A stretch of 12,298 nt of DNA. It comes from Immundisolibacter sp. GTDB lineage: Bacteria > Pseudomonadota > Gammaproteobacteria > Immundisolibacterales > Immundisolibacteraceae. Positions within the stretch are counted from its first letter, which is position 1; every line of letters begins with the position of its first letter. The stretch spans positions 1 to 12,298 of the forward strand of contig NZ_JBFIII010000089.1 of the NCBI RefSeq assembly GCF_041601295.1, given 5' to 3'. Shown here in pieces: positions 12,243 through 12,298 of the stretch. Position numbers and translations under genes: made by a program. The notes beneath the pieces were generated by a model, which saw only the letters and a list, made by a program, of their open reading frames with translations, had not been told where the DNA came from and made no database searches.

Positions 12243-12298
12243 ATGCATCCCAGCGAGGTCCCGTCCGAGACCGAGCGCGAAGCCCGCGACCGGGCGGC
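12243..12298 (+). CDS. Start of an unidentified gene (partial)
   Basis: The ATG at 12243 has AGGAG (12227-12231) 11 bases upstream, and the frame stays open to the window end, reading MHPSEVPSETEREARDRA. It is highly charged with no recognisable motif in the 18 visible codons. It is divergent from the PLDc_N gene, with about 98 bases between the starts. It may be a short open frame only; the ribosome-binding site is the main support. Confidence 0.45.
   Translation, partial: MHPSEVPSETEREARDRA

Overview
The window looks like a chromosomal segment of a GC-rich gammaproteobacterium. The reasons are a type IVa major pilin behind a sigma-54 promoter, a SlyD-like FKBP, an LdtD/YcbB-type L,D-transpeptidase, and a retropepsin / 7TM-transglutaminase / ATP-grasp ligase trio. 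No rRNA, tRNA, CRISPR array, phage gene or transposase gene is visible. The genus cannot be named from this sequence.

Layout. (1) 1-4095, minus strand: pilA is followed by a strong rho-independent terminator. After it comes a chain of four genes joined by 4-base stop/start overlaps: a TMTC-like membrane protein with TPRs (putative GT-C glycosyltransferase), a DUF433 antitoxin-like protein, a DUF5615 PIN-like protein, and a second TMTC-like paralogue that runs off the window. The first TMTC-like gene carries a palindromic repeat inserted in frame within its coding sequence. (2) 4096-4672: the pilA control region, with a near-perfect sigma-54 -24/-12 promoter, an IHF match about 118 bases upstream of the predicted start, and a perfect 7-3-7 palindrome with TGTC half-sites about 258 bases upstream. 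(3) 4673-7787, plus strand: a cell-envelope set of SlyD-like PPIase, L,D-transpeptidase and M15-type peptidase with tandem EF-hand-like loops. (4) 7771-10788, minus strand: a retropepsin-like protease, an inactive transglutaminase with a 7TM domain, and a RimK-related ATP-grasp ligase. These form a tight operon that converges on, and overlaps, the M15 gene. (5) 10976-12144, minus strand: a PLDc_N membrane peptide, an NTF2/SnoaL-like protein whose 5' end appears frameshifted, and a zf-TFIIB zinc-ribbon protein. A new plus-strand gene starts at 12243 and runs off the end.

How they may work together. The pilin and the two membrane GT-C-like proteins suggest pilin or surface glycosylation (inference). 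The PPIase, transpeptidase and M15 peptidase act on exported proteins or peptidoglycan. The convergent trio is a conserved amino-acid/peptide ligation module whose substrate I cannot tell from the sequence. The most notable items are the in-frame repeat insertion, the toxin-antitoxin-like pair translationally chained between two paralogues, the cysteine-free pilin with its complete sigma-54/IHF control region, and the frameshifted NTF2-like gene.
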